Positions 35,908-45,721 of a stretch of 64,000 nucleotides of DNA are shown in pieces. Where the stretch lies: NCBI RefSeq assembly GCF_019039035.1, contig NZ_JAHNZT010000012.1:1-64000 (forward strand). The letters are read 5' to 3'. Under the pieces are notes generated by a model. The model ran no database searches. It saw only the letters and a list, made by a program, of their open reading frames with translations, and was not told where the DNA came from. This stretch comes from Citreicoccus inhibens. Its GTDB lineage: Bacteria > Myxococcota > Myxococcia > Myxococcales > Myxococcaceae. A program made the position numbers and the translations under genes. Every line of letters starts with the position of its first letter. Position 1 is the stretch's first letter.

Positions 35908-36513
35908 ATGCATCAAGTCAGTCTGGGGGCCGTGAAGTTCGCGGAGGGGTTCGACTTCGCCTTCCCCACCACCTGCTGCGCCAACTGCGGCACGCGCGAG
36001 GCGTTGCGCCAGCAGCCCCAAGACACGCGCAAGTCCACGTACCTCCTGGTGGGAGGAACCGAGCTGACCTTCAAGCTGCCCCTGACTGTCTGCGTGGACT
36101 GCGAGCCCTCCCTGAAGCGCCGGCCGCTGACCCTGGCGAACAAGGTTCTGATTGGGCTCATGGTCTCAGCGGCGATCGCGACCGGCATCCTCATCTTCGC
36201 GGACTCAGGGAACCTGGAGATGCCCTTCCTCGCGGACAACCTGCTCCTCATCTCGCTGCTCGCGGGCGGAGGGCTCAGCGCGTTGTACTTCCTGCGCCAT
36301 CGGCCTCAGCCTCGGCAGAGCAGCTATTACCAGCCGGTGTTGATTCAGCGGTTGAACCGCCGCTTCCTCGACGGCGCCATCGAGGGCATCGTCTTCGCGT
36401 TCACCCACCCGGCCTACCAGGAGGCCTTCGAGCAGCTCAACCGCGCCGCGGTGCAAGCAGGCTTCGTGAAGGCCGTGGCCAGCTCCACGGGGCGCGTCCC
36501 CTCCTCCGCGTAA
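35908..36513 (+). CDS. Two-TM protein with zinc-ribbon-like cysteines
   Basis: The 201-residue protein begins with a cysteine-rich segment (TTCCANCGTRE, then TVCVDCEP about 55 residues later) that could form a zinc ribbon, followed by two membrane helices near residues 90-110 (VLIGLMVSAAIATGILIFA) and 117-137 (NLLLISLLAGGGLSALYFL) and a cytoplasmic C-terminal domain (RRFLDGAIEGIVFAFTHPAYQEAF). The start at 35908 has GGAG eight bases upstream. I do not recognise the family. It converges on the immunity-like gene. Confidence 0.75.
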   Translation: MHQVSLGAVKFAEGFDFAFPTTCCANCGTREALRQQPQDTRKSTYLLVGGTELTFKLPLTVCVDCEPSLKRRPLTLANKVLIGLMVSAAIATGILIFADSGNLEMPFLADNLLLISLLAGGGLSALYFLRHRPQPRQSSYYQPVLIQRLNRRFLDGAIEGIVFAFTHPAYQEAFEQLNRAAVQAGFVKAVASSTGRVPSSA

Positions 36514-36538
36514 CGCGCGCCTCGATGGCCGCGCAGCC

Positions 36539-37132
36539 CTAATGAGCGTATCGCTCGTCGGGCTGCGTGACCGGATCGAATGAAACCCCCAGGTTCCCGA
36601 CCCGTTCGAGCGCGTCCTTGATGTCCTCCGACACGATGAACGCCACCTTGAACTTCTTCAGCCGGAAGACTTGAGCACCCTCGGTCTTCGCTGGGTCGAT
36701 TCGCAGTCCGTAGATCCAGTTGTACTCCCCTGCGAACTCAGGGGGGTGACTGTCCTTGTCATAGTGGTGCACCTCGCTGCACCGTGCCTCGTCGATGGCA
36801 TCAATCACCTTGGTTGCATTGACGACGAAGTACGGTTCGGACTCCCCGGCGATAGTCATCGGGAGCAACTGCACATCATCTGACGCCAAGGTCCTGAAGA
36901 CGTGAGCGACCGCCTCACTGACGATGGGGGCTTGCTCTATCCCAGAGAGTACGAAACTGCGCCGTGTACCCCGGTGCGCAACTTCGGCCTGCATCGGACC
37001 GAGAGCTGGAAGCATGCGGCCGTCCGCGAACATCCATGGTTCGTCGAATGTCCCACCGGCCGCTGGCCCCGGCGTTCTAAGAACCCATTGAGGCACGCCC
37101 GCGATTCCTACCCAATAGAAGTGACGTCCCAT
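36539..37132 (-). CDS. Immunity protein with MXAN_0049/Imm11-like domain
   Basis: The 197-residue protein fits the Imm11/DUF1629 (MXAN_0049-type) immunity family: PQWVLRTPGPAAGG near the start, central VVNATKVIDAIDEARCSEV, then LRIDPAKTEGAQVFRLKKFKVAFIVSEDIKDALE and LGVSFDPV. It has no signal peptide, so it would act in the cytoplasm. The start follows the upstream toxin-like stop by about 10 bases with GGAGAGGCAGG as ribosome site, so both should be expressed together. Base composition and codon use are noticeably less GC-biased than in the neighbours, which fits recent gain. Protection against the AHH toxin is an inference from order and family. Confidence 0.88.
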   Translation of the reverse strand: MGRHFYWVGIAGVPQWVLRTPGPAAGGTFDEPWMFADGRMLPALGPMQAEVAHRGTRRSFVLSGIEQAPIVSEAVAHVFRTLASDDVQLLPMTIAGESEPYFVVNATKVIDAIDEARCSEVHHYDKDSHPPEFAGEYNWIYGLRIDPAKTEGAQVFRLKKFKVAFIVSEDIKDALERVGNLGVSFDPVTQPDERYAH

Positions 37133-37142
37133 CCTGCCTCTC

Positions 37143-38435
37143 CTACTTCACAATGAGACTGCGCAACTCGGAGCCCCGCGTCAGAAGGTCATTGGCAATC
37201 TTGGCCAGTTCATTCATCAAACTGGACCGACACGTCTCCGTGGATCTACAGCGCGACACCGCTTGTTCCAGACGAAGCACCACCTTCTCGTGGTACTCCT
37301 CTGGGTGCGGTCCTTTGTGCCCATCAATTCGCACCTTGTTCGCGACATCTTCGAGGCTCATCCCCGCCTTCTTGAAGACGTCCTCGCATCTCGGAGTCCA
37401 TGGGCCACCCGTCGCACTGGAGATGAGGTTCTTGTCCGTGCAGATGTGATGAACCGGCCCCTCCTCATCTCCAGGGATTCGCCCCTCCGAGTACATCGCG
37501 AGGGCCGCCACAGCGCCCGGAGCCAGCACCACATTCAGCACGCCCGCGGCCGGCATGGCGATGGACGCCACCCCGCCATTCATGGCCGCTCCCAGTTGGA
37601 AGCCCGCCTCGGCCTGCGCTCGAAGCGCGGCCTGGGAGAAGCCGGGGAGCCTCGGGCCCTGGGATGCCATCGCGCTCTTGCCACCCAAGGCGGCCATGAC
37701 GACCAGCACGAGGACTCGCGTCCCGTTCGTCCCCAGCACCTTTCCAAACCGATGCCCGATGTCCTGCAACGCGATGACGCTCGTGGCCTTCTCCGCGTCG
37801 TCCCACAGGCGCACGAAGCCTCGGCCCATCTCCCAGACCGGCACGATGCCCAGATAGGCCACCATCGCCGCCGTCAAGGCCACCGCGATGACCTTGGTGA
37901 CAGGCTCGGGCAAGGCCATCGTCAGGAGCACGGTCAGCGCGGCAGAGGTCACCATGGCCTTGAGCACCGTGGGGTTCAGCGCCTTCCCAACCTCCACTTC
38001 GACGCTCTCCCAGACGGTATCGAGCGCGAAGGATAGCGCCATCAACGTCCGGTCCTTGCGCGAGAACGTCAGCCCCGTCCCGCTCACCAGGGTCAAACAC
38101 TCGTCACCGTCTGGGCAGATGCGCGAGGACAGCGACTCCAGAGACGCCCCAGCCCCTGAATCCGCGACTCCCTTCGAAGAGGCGAGCAACGTCCTGGAAC
38201 GCACCCAGCCTTGCTGGTCCACCGCATCGGCTTCGCGGAACGCAACCTCCATCCGCAGGTCGAGGATGAGCCGAGTGAGGGTCGACTTGAACTCCGCTTC
38301 ACTCACTTCGACCGGATCGACTTCCACGGACTCGTGGACCAACTGCCTGCCGTCTCCAACGTCAACGTGGACGACACGGGCCGTCGCACACGCGCTCATG
38401 AAGAGCGATAACGCGACCAAGCCAACCCATCGCAT
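37143..38435 (-). CDS. SitA-like lipoprotein toxin with AHH nuclease domain
   Basis: The 430-residue protein has a type II signal with lipobox MSAC (C16), a conserved N-terminal region (VEVDPVEVSEAEFKSTLTRL), hydrophobic segments near 155-200 and 240-252, a low-complexity Ala/Gly region and a C-terminal nuclease-like domain from about 325. That domain has HHICTDKN (H329, H330), GGPWTPRCEDVFKKAGMS and HKGPHPEEYH (373-382), the pattern of AHH-type HNH nucleases. N-terminal and C-terminal parts match my knowledge of the SitA5-like family of toxins delivered by TraA-dependent outer-membrane exchange. GGGGGG precedes the ATG. The immunity gene follows at 10 bases. No sitB-like gene is upstream. 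Confidence 0.88.
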   Translation of the reverse strand: MRWVGLVALSLFMSACATARVVHVDVGDGRQLVHESVEVDPVEVSEAEFKSTLTRLILDLRMEVAFREADAVDQQGWVRSRTLLASSKGVADSGAGASLESLSSRICPDGDECLTLVSGTGLTFSRKDRTLMALSFALDTVWESVEVEVGKALNPTVLKAMVTSAALTVLLTMALPEPVTKVIAVALTAAMVAYLGIVPVWEMGRGFVRLWDDAEKATSVIALQDIGHRFGKVLGTNGTRVLVLVVMAALGGKSAMASQGPRLPGFSQAALRAQAEAGFQLGAAMNGGVASIAMPAAGVLNVVLAPGAVAALAMYSEGRIPGDEEGPVHHICTDKNLISSATGGPWTPRCEDVFKKAGMSLEDVANKVRIDGHKGPHPEEYHEKVVLRLEQAVSRCRSTETCRSSLMNELAKIANDLLTRGSELRSLIVK

Positions 38436-38570
38436 GCATCCCCCCGACGCAGCGCAGTCCTCAAGCCACGTTCACAAACATCCTCCTTCTTGGTTCATCC
38501 ACCCTCAACACGACGCCTCCGCGCGCCCTCTACAGGGTTTGATAGACAACGCTCGGGTAACGGCGGCCTC

Positions 38571-38602
38571 CCACCGCCACGCCCTTTCGAGCGCGGCGGT
38601 GG
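38571..38602 (-). terminator. Hairpin after the papain-like protease gene
   Basis: CCACCGCC (38571-38578) pairs perfectly with GGCGGTGG (38595-38602) around a 16-base loop, beginning 16 bases after the protease stop. No T-tract follows. It may terminate the protease transcript before the toxin gene. Confidence 0.5.
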
Positions 38603-38617
38603 AGTGCGTTTCACGCG

Positions 38618-41600
38618 TCAATCATTGTCAGTCAATGACACGGTGCCGCTCGCGGTGCCCAGCGTGTACGTCGTCCCCGCGGGGATCGTCAGCACGACGG
38701 TCTCCGTGGACTCCTTCACCGTGTCATCCAGCGGCGTCACCGTCACCGTCACCGATGACACGCCCGCGGACAACGTCAGTGGCGTGCTGATGGCCACGTA
38801 GTCCGTGCCCGACGTGGCCGTCCCCGCCACCGTGAGCGGGATGCTCAGGTCCATCGAGGGCGCGGGCACCGACGTCACCGTGAACATGCCGACGTTCGTC
38901 CCCGGCTCGGACGCCGAGCCGTCCGTCACCGAGAGCCGCAGCTCCGGCTTCTCGTCATCATAGAGATACACGGTGCTCGCCACGGTGGGCGTCAGTTGGT
39001 ACGCCGCATCCGCCACCAGCGTCAGCGTCACCGTCTCACGGCCCTCGACCAGCGCGTCATCCACGGGCTGCACCGCCAACGTCGCGGACGCGGCGCCTGC
39101 TGGGATGACCACCGACGAGGGCAGCGCTTGATAGTCGCTCCCCGCCGTCGCCGTGCTGCTGACCGATACCAGCACCGTCAGCGGATCCTCCGTGGGCCCC
39201 GTGCGCGTCACGGTGAACACACCCGGGTCCGAGGGCTCCGCGGCCGTGGCGTCCGTCGCCGAGAGCGTGATGACCGGCATCTCGTCGTCCAGGAGGTACG
39301 CAGTGGCCGACGCGGAGGTGTGCACCTGATAGGCCGCGTCCTCCTGCAACGTCAGCACCGCCGTCTCGCGCCCCTCCACCAGCGCATCATCCAGCGGCGT
39401 CAACACCACCGGCGCGGACACCAGCCCCGCGCCAATCGTCACCGTGCCAGACGGGTCCACGTAGTCCGCCCCCACCGTGGCCGTTCCGCTCATCGCGTAG
39501 TGGACCGTCAGCGGCGCCGTGGTGGGACCCGTGCGCGTCACGGTGAACTTCGCCGTATCCGTGCCCGGCTCGGACGCCACCGAGTCCGCCATCGCCACCG
39601 TGACGACCGCTTGCTCATTGTCCAGCAGCGTGACGGTGCCGCTCGACACGGTGCCGACCTTGTACGTGGCGTCCGGCGACAGCGTCAGCACCACCGTCTC
39701 CTTGCCCTCCACCAGCGCATCGTCCACCGGCAGCACATCCACATTCACGGACGTCACTCCCGCGCCCAGCGTCACCGTGCCCGACAGCGGCGCGAAGTCC
39801 ACGCCGTTCGCCGCCGTGCCCGTGAGCGTGTACCCCACCGTCAACACCTGCCCCGCCGCGCCCCCCGAGCGACCAATCAGGAACCGACCTGTGTCCGTGC
39901 CCGGCTCGGATGCAGTGGCATCGCTGACGCCCACGCTGACGGTGGGCGCCAGCACATTCACCGTCACCGTCGAGGACGCGGTCACCAGCCCCGTGCCGTC
40001 ATACGCCTTCGCGACATAGCCATAGCTGCCCGCCACCAGCCCCTCCACCGTGAAGCGGTAGGGCTCGGTCATGGACTCCGCGATCTTCACGCCGCCCTGG
40101 TACAGCTCCACCTTCGCGATAGGGCCCTCCACGTCGGACGCCGCCACGTCGAGGGTCACCGTCCCCGGTGCCGGAATGGACACACCATTCACCGGCGACG
40201 TGATGCGAGCCGTGGGCGCGTCGTTGACCGGCGTCACGTTGAGCGTCACCACAGCCAGCGGCGAGTCCTCCGTCCAATCGTTCGCCAGGAACGTGAAGCT
40301 GTCCGAGCCGAAGAAGTTCGCCTCGGGCCGGTACAACGGGCTGGGCAACGGCCCCGACAGCGAGCCATGCGCGGGAGCATCCACTACCGTCAGCGAGAGC
40401 GGATCCCCATCCGCGTCGAACGCCGTGAGCGCCACGCCCTTCGTGCTGTCCTCCGTCAGCGTCAGGCTCTGGCTGGTGGCCAGCGGCTTCGCGTTGAGCA
40501 CCACGTTGAACACCTGCGCCGTGCTGCCACCCACGCCATCCGAGACAACGACGCGCACCGAGTGCGGCCCCACGACGGCGGGAGAATAGCTGAACACAGA
40601 CGTGCTCTCCGCCACGACCACGCCGTCCACGCTCCACGCATACGACAGGGCTTGTCCATCCGCATCCGAGGCATTCACTTGCAACGCCACGCTCCCGCCC
40701 GGTGCCAGCTTCACGCGCCCCACCGGGCTCGCGCTCGAGATGACCGGGCGGTGATTCGTGGGCGTAAAGTCCGCGTGCACGGAGCCCGTGCCCATGTCCA
40801 CCGTCACGGGTGTGTCCGTACTGACCACCGCCGTTCCGCCCGTGGCGCTGTCCACCACCTTGAGAGACTTCACCACCGCCGGGTCACCCGTCGTCCGGTC
40901 ATACAGCTTCACGTAGAAGCTCCGAGGCGCGAGCGAGGCCGGCACCCACTCCGTGAAGTCAAACACCAGCGGACCGTCCACCGCGGCGGTGGTGGAACCA
41001 TTGAAGGACCGCGCCCCACCCGCATAGGTGAACGCCGTCGAGTTCCAGACCGACGGCACACCTGACGCCGGGTCCGACATACCCAGCGAGAACAGGAGTT
41101 GGTCTCGCTTCGCATGGTTCACCGTCAACTCGGCCACGTAGGTCGGCGTGTAACCGGGGCGAACGGCCAGGTGATAGACGACGTCGCTCTGGAACGCGGC
41201 CACGCGCCCCGTGGTGGGCCCACCCGAGACGGCGGACACCGAGCGCAGCGCATCATAAGCCAGCCACGTGAAGCCGCCCTCGTTCCAGCTGGTGCCCCAT
41301 GAGTTGGCGATGCGCAGCGCGCCCTTCTCACCCGGATCCACCACGTTGTTCTTGTTGATGTCCGTCCAGATGTCGTCGTCGTAGCCGACGATGGTCATGG
41401 CGTGGGAGCCCACGAACCCGTTCAACCAATACGTCACCGACTTGCCCACGTAGGCATTGTCATCCGGCGTGGCCGGATCATCCTTGATGGCCATGCTCTG
41501 CCACGACGTGATGTACGTGCCATAGACCAGCACGTAGCCGTTGGTGAGCAGCTCCTTCACCTGCTGGAGCCCTGCCGGAGTGCTCGCCTGATAAATCACC

Positions 41601-42283
41601 TGCACCGGGTTCGTCCGGTACGACAAGGCCCCTCGCCACACGGCTGGGTCCAACGGCCACGCGGTGTAGTTGGAGTCATACGGGAGCGTGGCCCACGACG
41701 TCGCTCCCTGGTAGCGCAGCAGCGAGTACGCAGCGGAGAAGTAGCTGCCCGCGTCCTCGCCGTTGTTGATGAAGTTGTACGTCCACTTCGGTGAGAACAA
41801 CCGGCTGTTGTCCACGCTGTGCTTCGCGTCCCAGCCATTCGCCAACGCGGTGTTGTGACTGAGTTGGTAGTACGTCGTGGCCCACGCCACGCACGAGCCG
41901 AGCGAGCCCTGGCTGCGAATGGGCGGAAAGAAATCCAACGCGCTGTTGTCGACGTGCGTCGGCAGCGCGCTCGCGGAGAACGCGGTGAGGGACTCGGGCG
42001 CCTTCGCGTCTCCCACCACCGTCTCCTGCCCCAACGCCGCAGTGGGCACCGCCAGCGCGCGGAGCCCGCGGGCCTGACGCTGCGCATTCACCCGCTCCCA
42101 CGCCACGCGGTTGGGCAGGACCTGATGAATGGCCTGTCCCTCGGCTCGCAGCCGAGCGACTTCCTCGGCGTCCATGGGCTTCAGACCCGTCGCATGGGAT
42201 TGCGCCTGAGCAGTGCCCACGCTCCACAGGAGCGCTCCACCGAGCAACACCGTCTGCAAACTTCTTTCTGGTGACACAGCCAT
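38618..42283 (-). CDS. Secreted papain-like protease with Calx-beta repeats
   Basis: The 1221-residue secreted protein begins with a signal peptide (LLGGALLWSVGTAQA). A C1A (papain-like) peptidase domain spans about 110-345: oxyanion Q125 and nucleophile C131 in QGSLGSCVAWA, H294 in GSHAMTIVGY and N327 in ANSWGTSWNEGG. All four catalytic positions are present. Beta modules follow: a PKD/Ig-like repeat (NHRPVISSASPVGRV), a cadherin-like repeat (DADGDPLSLTVVDAP), an Ig-like repeat (TSPVNGVSIPAPG) and four Calx-beta repeats of about 105-110 residues, each with DD-x-L-V-E-G-[KR]-E-T or a close variant. It probably sits at the cell surface or is released for prey digestion. It is transcribed away from the RND operon end. 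Confidence 0.93.
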   Translation of the reverse strand: MAVSPERSLQTVLLGGALLWSVGTAQAQSHATGLKPMDAEEVARLRAEGQAIHQVLPNRVAWERVNAQRQARGLRALAVPTAALGQETVVGDAKAPESLTAFSASALPTHVDNSALDFFPPIRSQGSLGSCVAWATTYYQLSHNTALANGWDAKHSVDNSRLFSPKWTYNFINNGEDAGSYFSAAYSLLRYQGATSWATLPYDSNYTAWPLDPAVWRGALSYRTNPVQVIYQASTPAGLQQVKELLTNGYVLVYGTYITSWQSMAIKDDPATPDDNAYVGKSVTYWLNGFVGSHAMTIVGYDDDIWTDINKNNVVDPGEKGALRIANSWGTSWNEGGFTWLAYDALRSVSAVSGGPTTGRVAAFQSDVVYHLAVRPGYTPTYVAELTVNHAKRDQLLFSLGMSDPASGVPSVWNSTAFTYAGGARSFNGSTTAAVDGPLVFDFTEWVPASLAPRSFYVKLYDRTTGDPAVVKSLKVVDSATGGTAVVSTDTPVTVDMGTGSVHADFTPTNHRPVISSASPVGRVKLAPGGSVALQVNASDADGQALSYAWSVDGVVVAESTSVFSYSPAVVGPHSVRVVVSDGVGGSTAQVFNVVLNAKPLATSQSLTLTEDSTKGVALTAFDADGDPLSLTVVDAPAHGSLSGPLPSPLYRPEANFFGSDSFTFLANDWTEDSPLAVVTLNVTPVNDAPTARITSPVNGVSIPAPGTVTLDVAASDVEGPIAKVELYQGGVKIAESMTEPYRFTVEGLVAGSYGYVAKAYDGTGLVTASSTVTVNVLAPTVSVGVSDATASEPGTDTGRFLIGRSGGAAGQVLTVGYTLTGTAANGVDFAPLSGTVTLGAGVTSVNVDVLPVDDALVEGKETVVLTLSPDATYKVGTVSSGTVTLLDNEQAVVTVAMADSVASEPGTDTAKFTVTRTGPTTAPLTVHYAMSGTATVGADYVDPSGTVTIGAGLVSAPVVLTPLDDALVEGRETAVLTLQEDAAYQVHTSASATAYLLDDEMPVITLSATDATAAEPSDPGVFTVTRTGPTEDPLTVLVSVSSTATAGSDYQALPSSVVIPAGAASATLAVQPVDDALVEGRETVTLTLVADAAYQLTPTVASTVYLYDDEKPELRLSVTDGSASEPGTNVGMFTVTSVPAPSMDLSIPLTVAGTATSGTDYVAISTPLTLSAGVSSVTVTVTPLDDTVKESTETVVLTIPAGTTYTLGTASGTVSLTDND

Positions 42284-42322
42284 CCTCCGCTGAGCCCGCT
42301 GTCCGCGGGGTCGAGAAGCGGC

Positions 42323-42344
42323 GCCCGAAAGGCAAGCTTCGGGC
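42323..42344. repeat. Short perfect hairpin upstream of the protease gene
   Basis: GCCCGAA (42323-42329) pairs with TTCGGGC (42338-42344), loop of eight bases, in the intergenic space upstream of the protease start. It could be a leader hairpin of that transcript or a second terminator stem for the efflux operon. Confidence 0.35.
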
Positions 42345-42456
42345 CATGGATGGAGTCAGGGCGGGGCGCGGCAATCGCTCTCACCCCGAGGTGCGGAAGC
42401 GAGGTCAGCGCTCCCCAGGTCGTGGGGAGCACTCCTCAAGCTTCACCGGCCAGCCG

Positions 42457-42485
42457 CCGGGCTCCACCGTGGACGTGGAGCCCGG
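42457..42485 (-). terminator. Strong hairpin at the end of the efflux operon
   Basis: CCGGGCTCCAC (42457-42467) and GTGGAGCCCGG (42475-42485) form a perfect 11-bp stem with a seven-base loop, starting nine bases after the RND gene stop. It has no T-tract but is the clearest terminator-like hairpin in the window. Confidence 0.65.
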
Positions 42486-42493
42486 GCCCTGCA

Positions 42494-45400
42494 TCAGAGC
42501 GCGCCGGACGCGGCCGGCGTCTCCGGGGTGATGGCTTCGGGCTCTGACGTCTCCAGGTGAGCCAGCTCCTTCTCACCGCGGTCCACCGGGTTGCGGCCCG
42601 CGCGGCGGCCACGCACCCACAGCACCACGTCATCCAGCAACGAGTAGATGACCGGCGTGGCGAGCAGCGTGAGCAGCAGCGAGAGCGTCTGGCCACCCAC
42701 CACGATGCCGGCCGTGGCGCGGTTGAAGCCGGCGCCAATGCCCTGCGACGTGACGAGCGGCACCATGCCGGCCACGAAGGCCACCGTCGTCATGAGGATG
42801 GGGCGCAGACGGTCGCGGTTGGCTTCGAGGATGGCCTCGGCGCGAGTCATGCCCTTGGCTCGCAAGTTGTTGGTGTGGTCCACCTGAAGAATGGAGTTCT
42901 TCTTCACCACGCCAAACAACACCAGCAGGCCGAGCGCGGACTGGAGGTTGAACGTCTGTCCCAGCATGAGCAGGGACAAGAGCGCGAAGGGCACCGTCAA
43001 CGGCAGCGACACGAGGATGGTCAGCGGGTGCAGCCAGCTTTCGAACTGCGCCGCCAGGATGAGGTACATGAAGATGAAGGACAGGGCGAACGCCGTGACG
43101 AAGGAGACGGCGGTGCGTCCCATCTCGCGCGAGCGGCCCGTGGGCTGCGCCGCGTAGCCCGGCGGCAGGTTCTGCGCCTTGATGATCTTCTCCAGGCTCC
43201 CAGACACCACGCTCTCGCCCATGCCCGGCTGCACGTTGGAGGCGATGGTCACCTGGCGGCGGCGGTTGAGGCGGCTGATCTCCGACGGGCCCGTTCCCTC
43301 GCGCAGCTCCACCACGTCGCGCAGCGGCACCGTGCCCAGCTTGCTGGACGGCACCGTCATCAGGCTGATGGCCTCCACCCGGCTGCGGTCCGTCTCCTGC
43401 GCGCGGATGCGCACGTCGTAGTCCTCACCGCCGTCCTGGTACGTGGACACCTCCAGCCCACCGACCAACAGGCGCAAGGCATTGGAGATGTCGGAGACCT
43501 GCACGCCCAGGTCCGCCGCCTTGTCGCGCAGCACGTGCACCCGCACCTCGGGCTTGCCGAGCACCAGGCTGGAGTCCACGTCCACCGCGCCCGGCGCCTT
43601 GCGCAGCTCGGTCACCACGCGCTGGCTGTACTCGGCCAGCTTGTTCAGGTCCGGCCCGTTGAGGATGTACTGCACCGACTTGGACGACGAGCCCGAGTTG
43701 AACGCGCTCACGTCCGACACGTCGATGCGCAGCTCCTTGGGCTGCTTGGCCACGATGTCCCGGCGCGCGCGGGCCGCGAGCTGCTGCTGCGTCTGCACGC
43801 GGGCCGACGGCTCCACCAGTCGCACGTACACCTTGGCCACGTTGGGCGTGCGCTGCGCGTTGTCACCAATGGTGACCAGCGTGTGCTGCACGCCCGGCAG
43901 CCGGCGCGTCTCGCGGGCGATGCGCTCCGCGGTGACGAGCGTGGACTGGAGGCTGGTGCCCTCGGGAGCGCGGATGTTGATCTCGAAGTTGGCCTCGTCG
44001 TTGGGCGGCAGGAAGCTGGTGGGCACCGCCTTGAACAGGGGCACGCACGAGCCCAGCGCCGCCACGCACGCAATCACCACCACCCAGCGCTGGCGCATCA
44101 CATAGCGCAGCATCACCATGTAGACGTTCTCGATGGGCTGGTAGAAGCGGTCCACCAACTTCTGGAGCACCGTCTTCTTCGCGTGGCCGCTCTCCGGCGC
44201 GGGGTCCAACCAGCGCGCCGCCAGCATGGGCGTGAGCGTGAAGGACACGAACAGCGACACGCCAATGGCAAACGCCATGGTGAGGCCGAAGCCCTTGAGG
44301 AAGCGGCCCACGATGCCGCTCATGAAGGCCACCGGCAGGAACACCGCCATGAGGCTCAGCGTGGTGGCGAGCACCGCGAGGCCAATGTCTCGCGTGGCGA
44401 GGATGGAGGCCGGGAAGGGCTTGAGCTTCTTCTCCTCGATGAACCGGACGATGTTCTCCAACACCACGATGGCGTCGTCGATGACGATGCCCACCGCCAA
44501 CGCGAGCGCCAGCAGCGTGATGATGTTGAGCGTGAAGCCCTGAATCCACATCAGCGCGAACGTGCCGATGATGGAGATGGGGATGGCGAGCGCCGCGATG
44601 ATGGTGGAGCGCACGTTGCCCAGGAACAGGAGCACCACGAGCGCGGAGAAGAGCGCGCCCAGCATCAGGTGTTCCTTCACCGCGCTCACCTGCGTCTGGA
44701 TGGTGCCGGACGTGTCGCGCACCACCTCCAGCGTGTAGCCAGGGGGCAGCAGCTGCTCCACCTTCTTCAAGCGCTCGCGCACCGACTTCACCACCGCCAC
44801 GGTGTTCTCACCGCTCTGCTTGCGCACGGACAGCACCACCGTGGGCTCGCCGTCCAGCCGCGCCGCGGTCTGCTCCTCCTCCTGGCCGTCCTCCACGCGC
44901 GCCACGTCCTGCACGCGCAAGGGGTGCCCCGCGACGTTGCGGATGACGATGCGGCCCAGTTGCTCCACGGACTCCACGCGGCCCTGCACGCGCAGGGTCA
45001 GGTCACGCGGGCCCGTCTGGATGGTGCCGCCCGGGGCCTCCAGGTTCTGGCTGGCCAGGGCGCGCTGCACGTCCGCCGCGGTGACGCCGTGCGAGCGCAG
45101 CGCCTCGGTGTCCAACCAGACGTTCACCTGCCGCTGCCGCCCACCGACGATGGCCAACTCACCCACGCCCGGGACGTTCTCAATCTCCCGCTTGATGCGC
45201 TTGTCGGCCAGCTCGGTGGCCTCGCGGATGCTGCCCGTCTTGGGGCTCTTGAGGGAGATGTAGAGGATGGGCGAGGCATCTGGATCCAGCTTCGTGATGA
45301 TGGGCTGGTCAATGTCCTTGGGCAGGTTGGGCAGCGCGGTGGACACGTGGTCGCGCACGTCCTGCGCCGCCACGTCGATGCTCTTGTCCAACACGAAGGT

Positions 45401-45682
45401 GATGAACACCTGGCTCACGCCGTTGCTGGACGTGGAGCGCATCTCGTCGATGCCTGAGATGGTGTTGACCGCCTCTTCAATCTTCTCGGTGATTTCGGAC
45501 TCGACGACTTCGGGCGACGCGCCGTCGAGCCGCGTGGTGACGGTGACGACCGGGAAGTCAATCTTGGGGAAGGCATCCACGCCCAGGTTGAAGTACCCGG
45601 CGATGCCCACGACGACGATGGCAATCATGAGCACCGACGCGAACACGGCGCGGCGCACGGCGAGATTGGCAAGCCATTGCAT
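42494..45682 (-). CDS. RND efflux transporter, inner-membrane pump
   Basis: The 1062-residue pump belongs to the HAE1 (AcrB-like) RND family. It begins with the usual first helix ([30 protein letters not shown]), has the porter segment [12 protein letters not shown], the TM4 proton-relay aspartates in [18 protein letters not shown], and later [19 protein letters not shown], a typical helix-11 region. It exports drugs, detergents or secondary metabolites using proton flow, together with the MFP and TolC proteins encoded just upstream. It is the last gene of the operon and ends at a strong hairpin. Confidence 0.96.
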   Translation of the reverse strand: MQWLANLAVRRAVFASVLMIAIVVVGIAGYFNLGVDAFPKIDFPVVTVTTRLDGASPEVVESEITEKIEEAVNTISGIDEMRSTSSNGVSQVFITFVLDKSIDVAAQDVRDHVSTALPNLPKDIDQPIITKLDPDASPILYISLKSPKTGSIREATELADKRIKREIENVPGVGELAIVGGRQRQVNVWLDTEALRSHGVTAADVQRALASQNLEAPGGTIQTGPRDLTLRVQGRVESVEQLGRIVIRNVAGHPLRVQDVARVEDGQEEEQTAARLDGEPTVVLSVRKQSGENTVAVVKSVRERLKKVEQLLPPGYTLEVVRDTSGTIQTQVSAVKEHLMLGALFSALVVLLFLGNVRSTIIAALAIPISIIGTFALMWIQGFTLNIITLLALALAVGIVIDDAIVVLENIVRFIEEKKLKPFPASILATRDIGLAVLATTLSLMAVFLPVAFMSGIVGRFLKGFGLTMAFAIGVSLFVSFTLTPMLAARWLDPAPESGHAKKTVLQKLVDRFYQPIENVYMVMLRYVMRQRWVVVIACVAALGSCVPLFKAVPTSFLPPNDEANFEINIRAPEGTSLQSTLVTAERIARETRRLPGVQHTLVTIGDNAQRTPNVAKVYVRLVEPSARVQTQQQLAARARRDIVAKQPKELRIDVSDVSAFNSGSSSKSVQYILNGPDLNKLAEYSQRVVTELRKAPGAVDVDSSLVLGKPEVRVHVLRDKAADLGVQVSDISNALRLLVGGLEVSTYQDGGEDYDVRIRAQETDRSRVEAISLMTVPSSKLGTVPLRDVVELREGTGPSEISRLNRRRQVTIASNVQPGMGESVVSGSLEKIIKAQNLPPGYAAQPTGRSREMGRTAVSFVTAFALSFIFMYLILAAQFESWLHPLTILVSLPLTVPFALLSLLMLGQTFNLQSALGLLVLFGVVKKNSILQVDHTNNLRAKGMTRAEAILEANRDRLRPILMTTVAFVAGMVPLVTSQGIGAGFNRATAGIVVGGQTLSLLLTLLATPVIYSLLDDVVLWVRGRRAGRNPVDRGEKELAHLETSEPEAITPETPAASGAL

Positions 45683-45721
45683 GGCGATTGCTCCTGGGTG
45701 AAGGCGAAGGGGCGCGCGCGG

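Noticed and set aside
38618-39950. CRISPR-like or tandem DNA repeats
   Set aside because: The repeated pattern is the Calx-beta protein repeat; copies diverge at DNA level and have no spacer structure.
42557-45457. A 966-codon plus-strand open frame
   Set aside because: It is the antisense shadow of the RND pump, with the same His/Gln/Arg/Leu-rich composition and no motifs.
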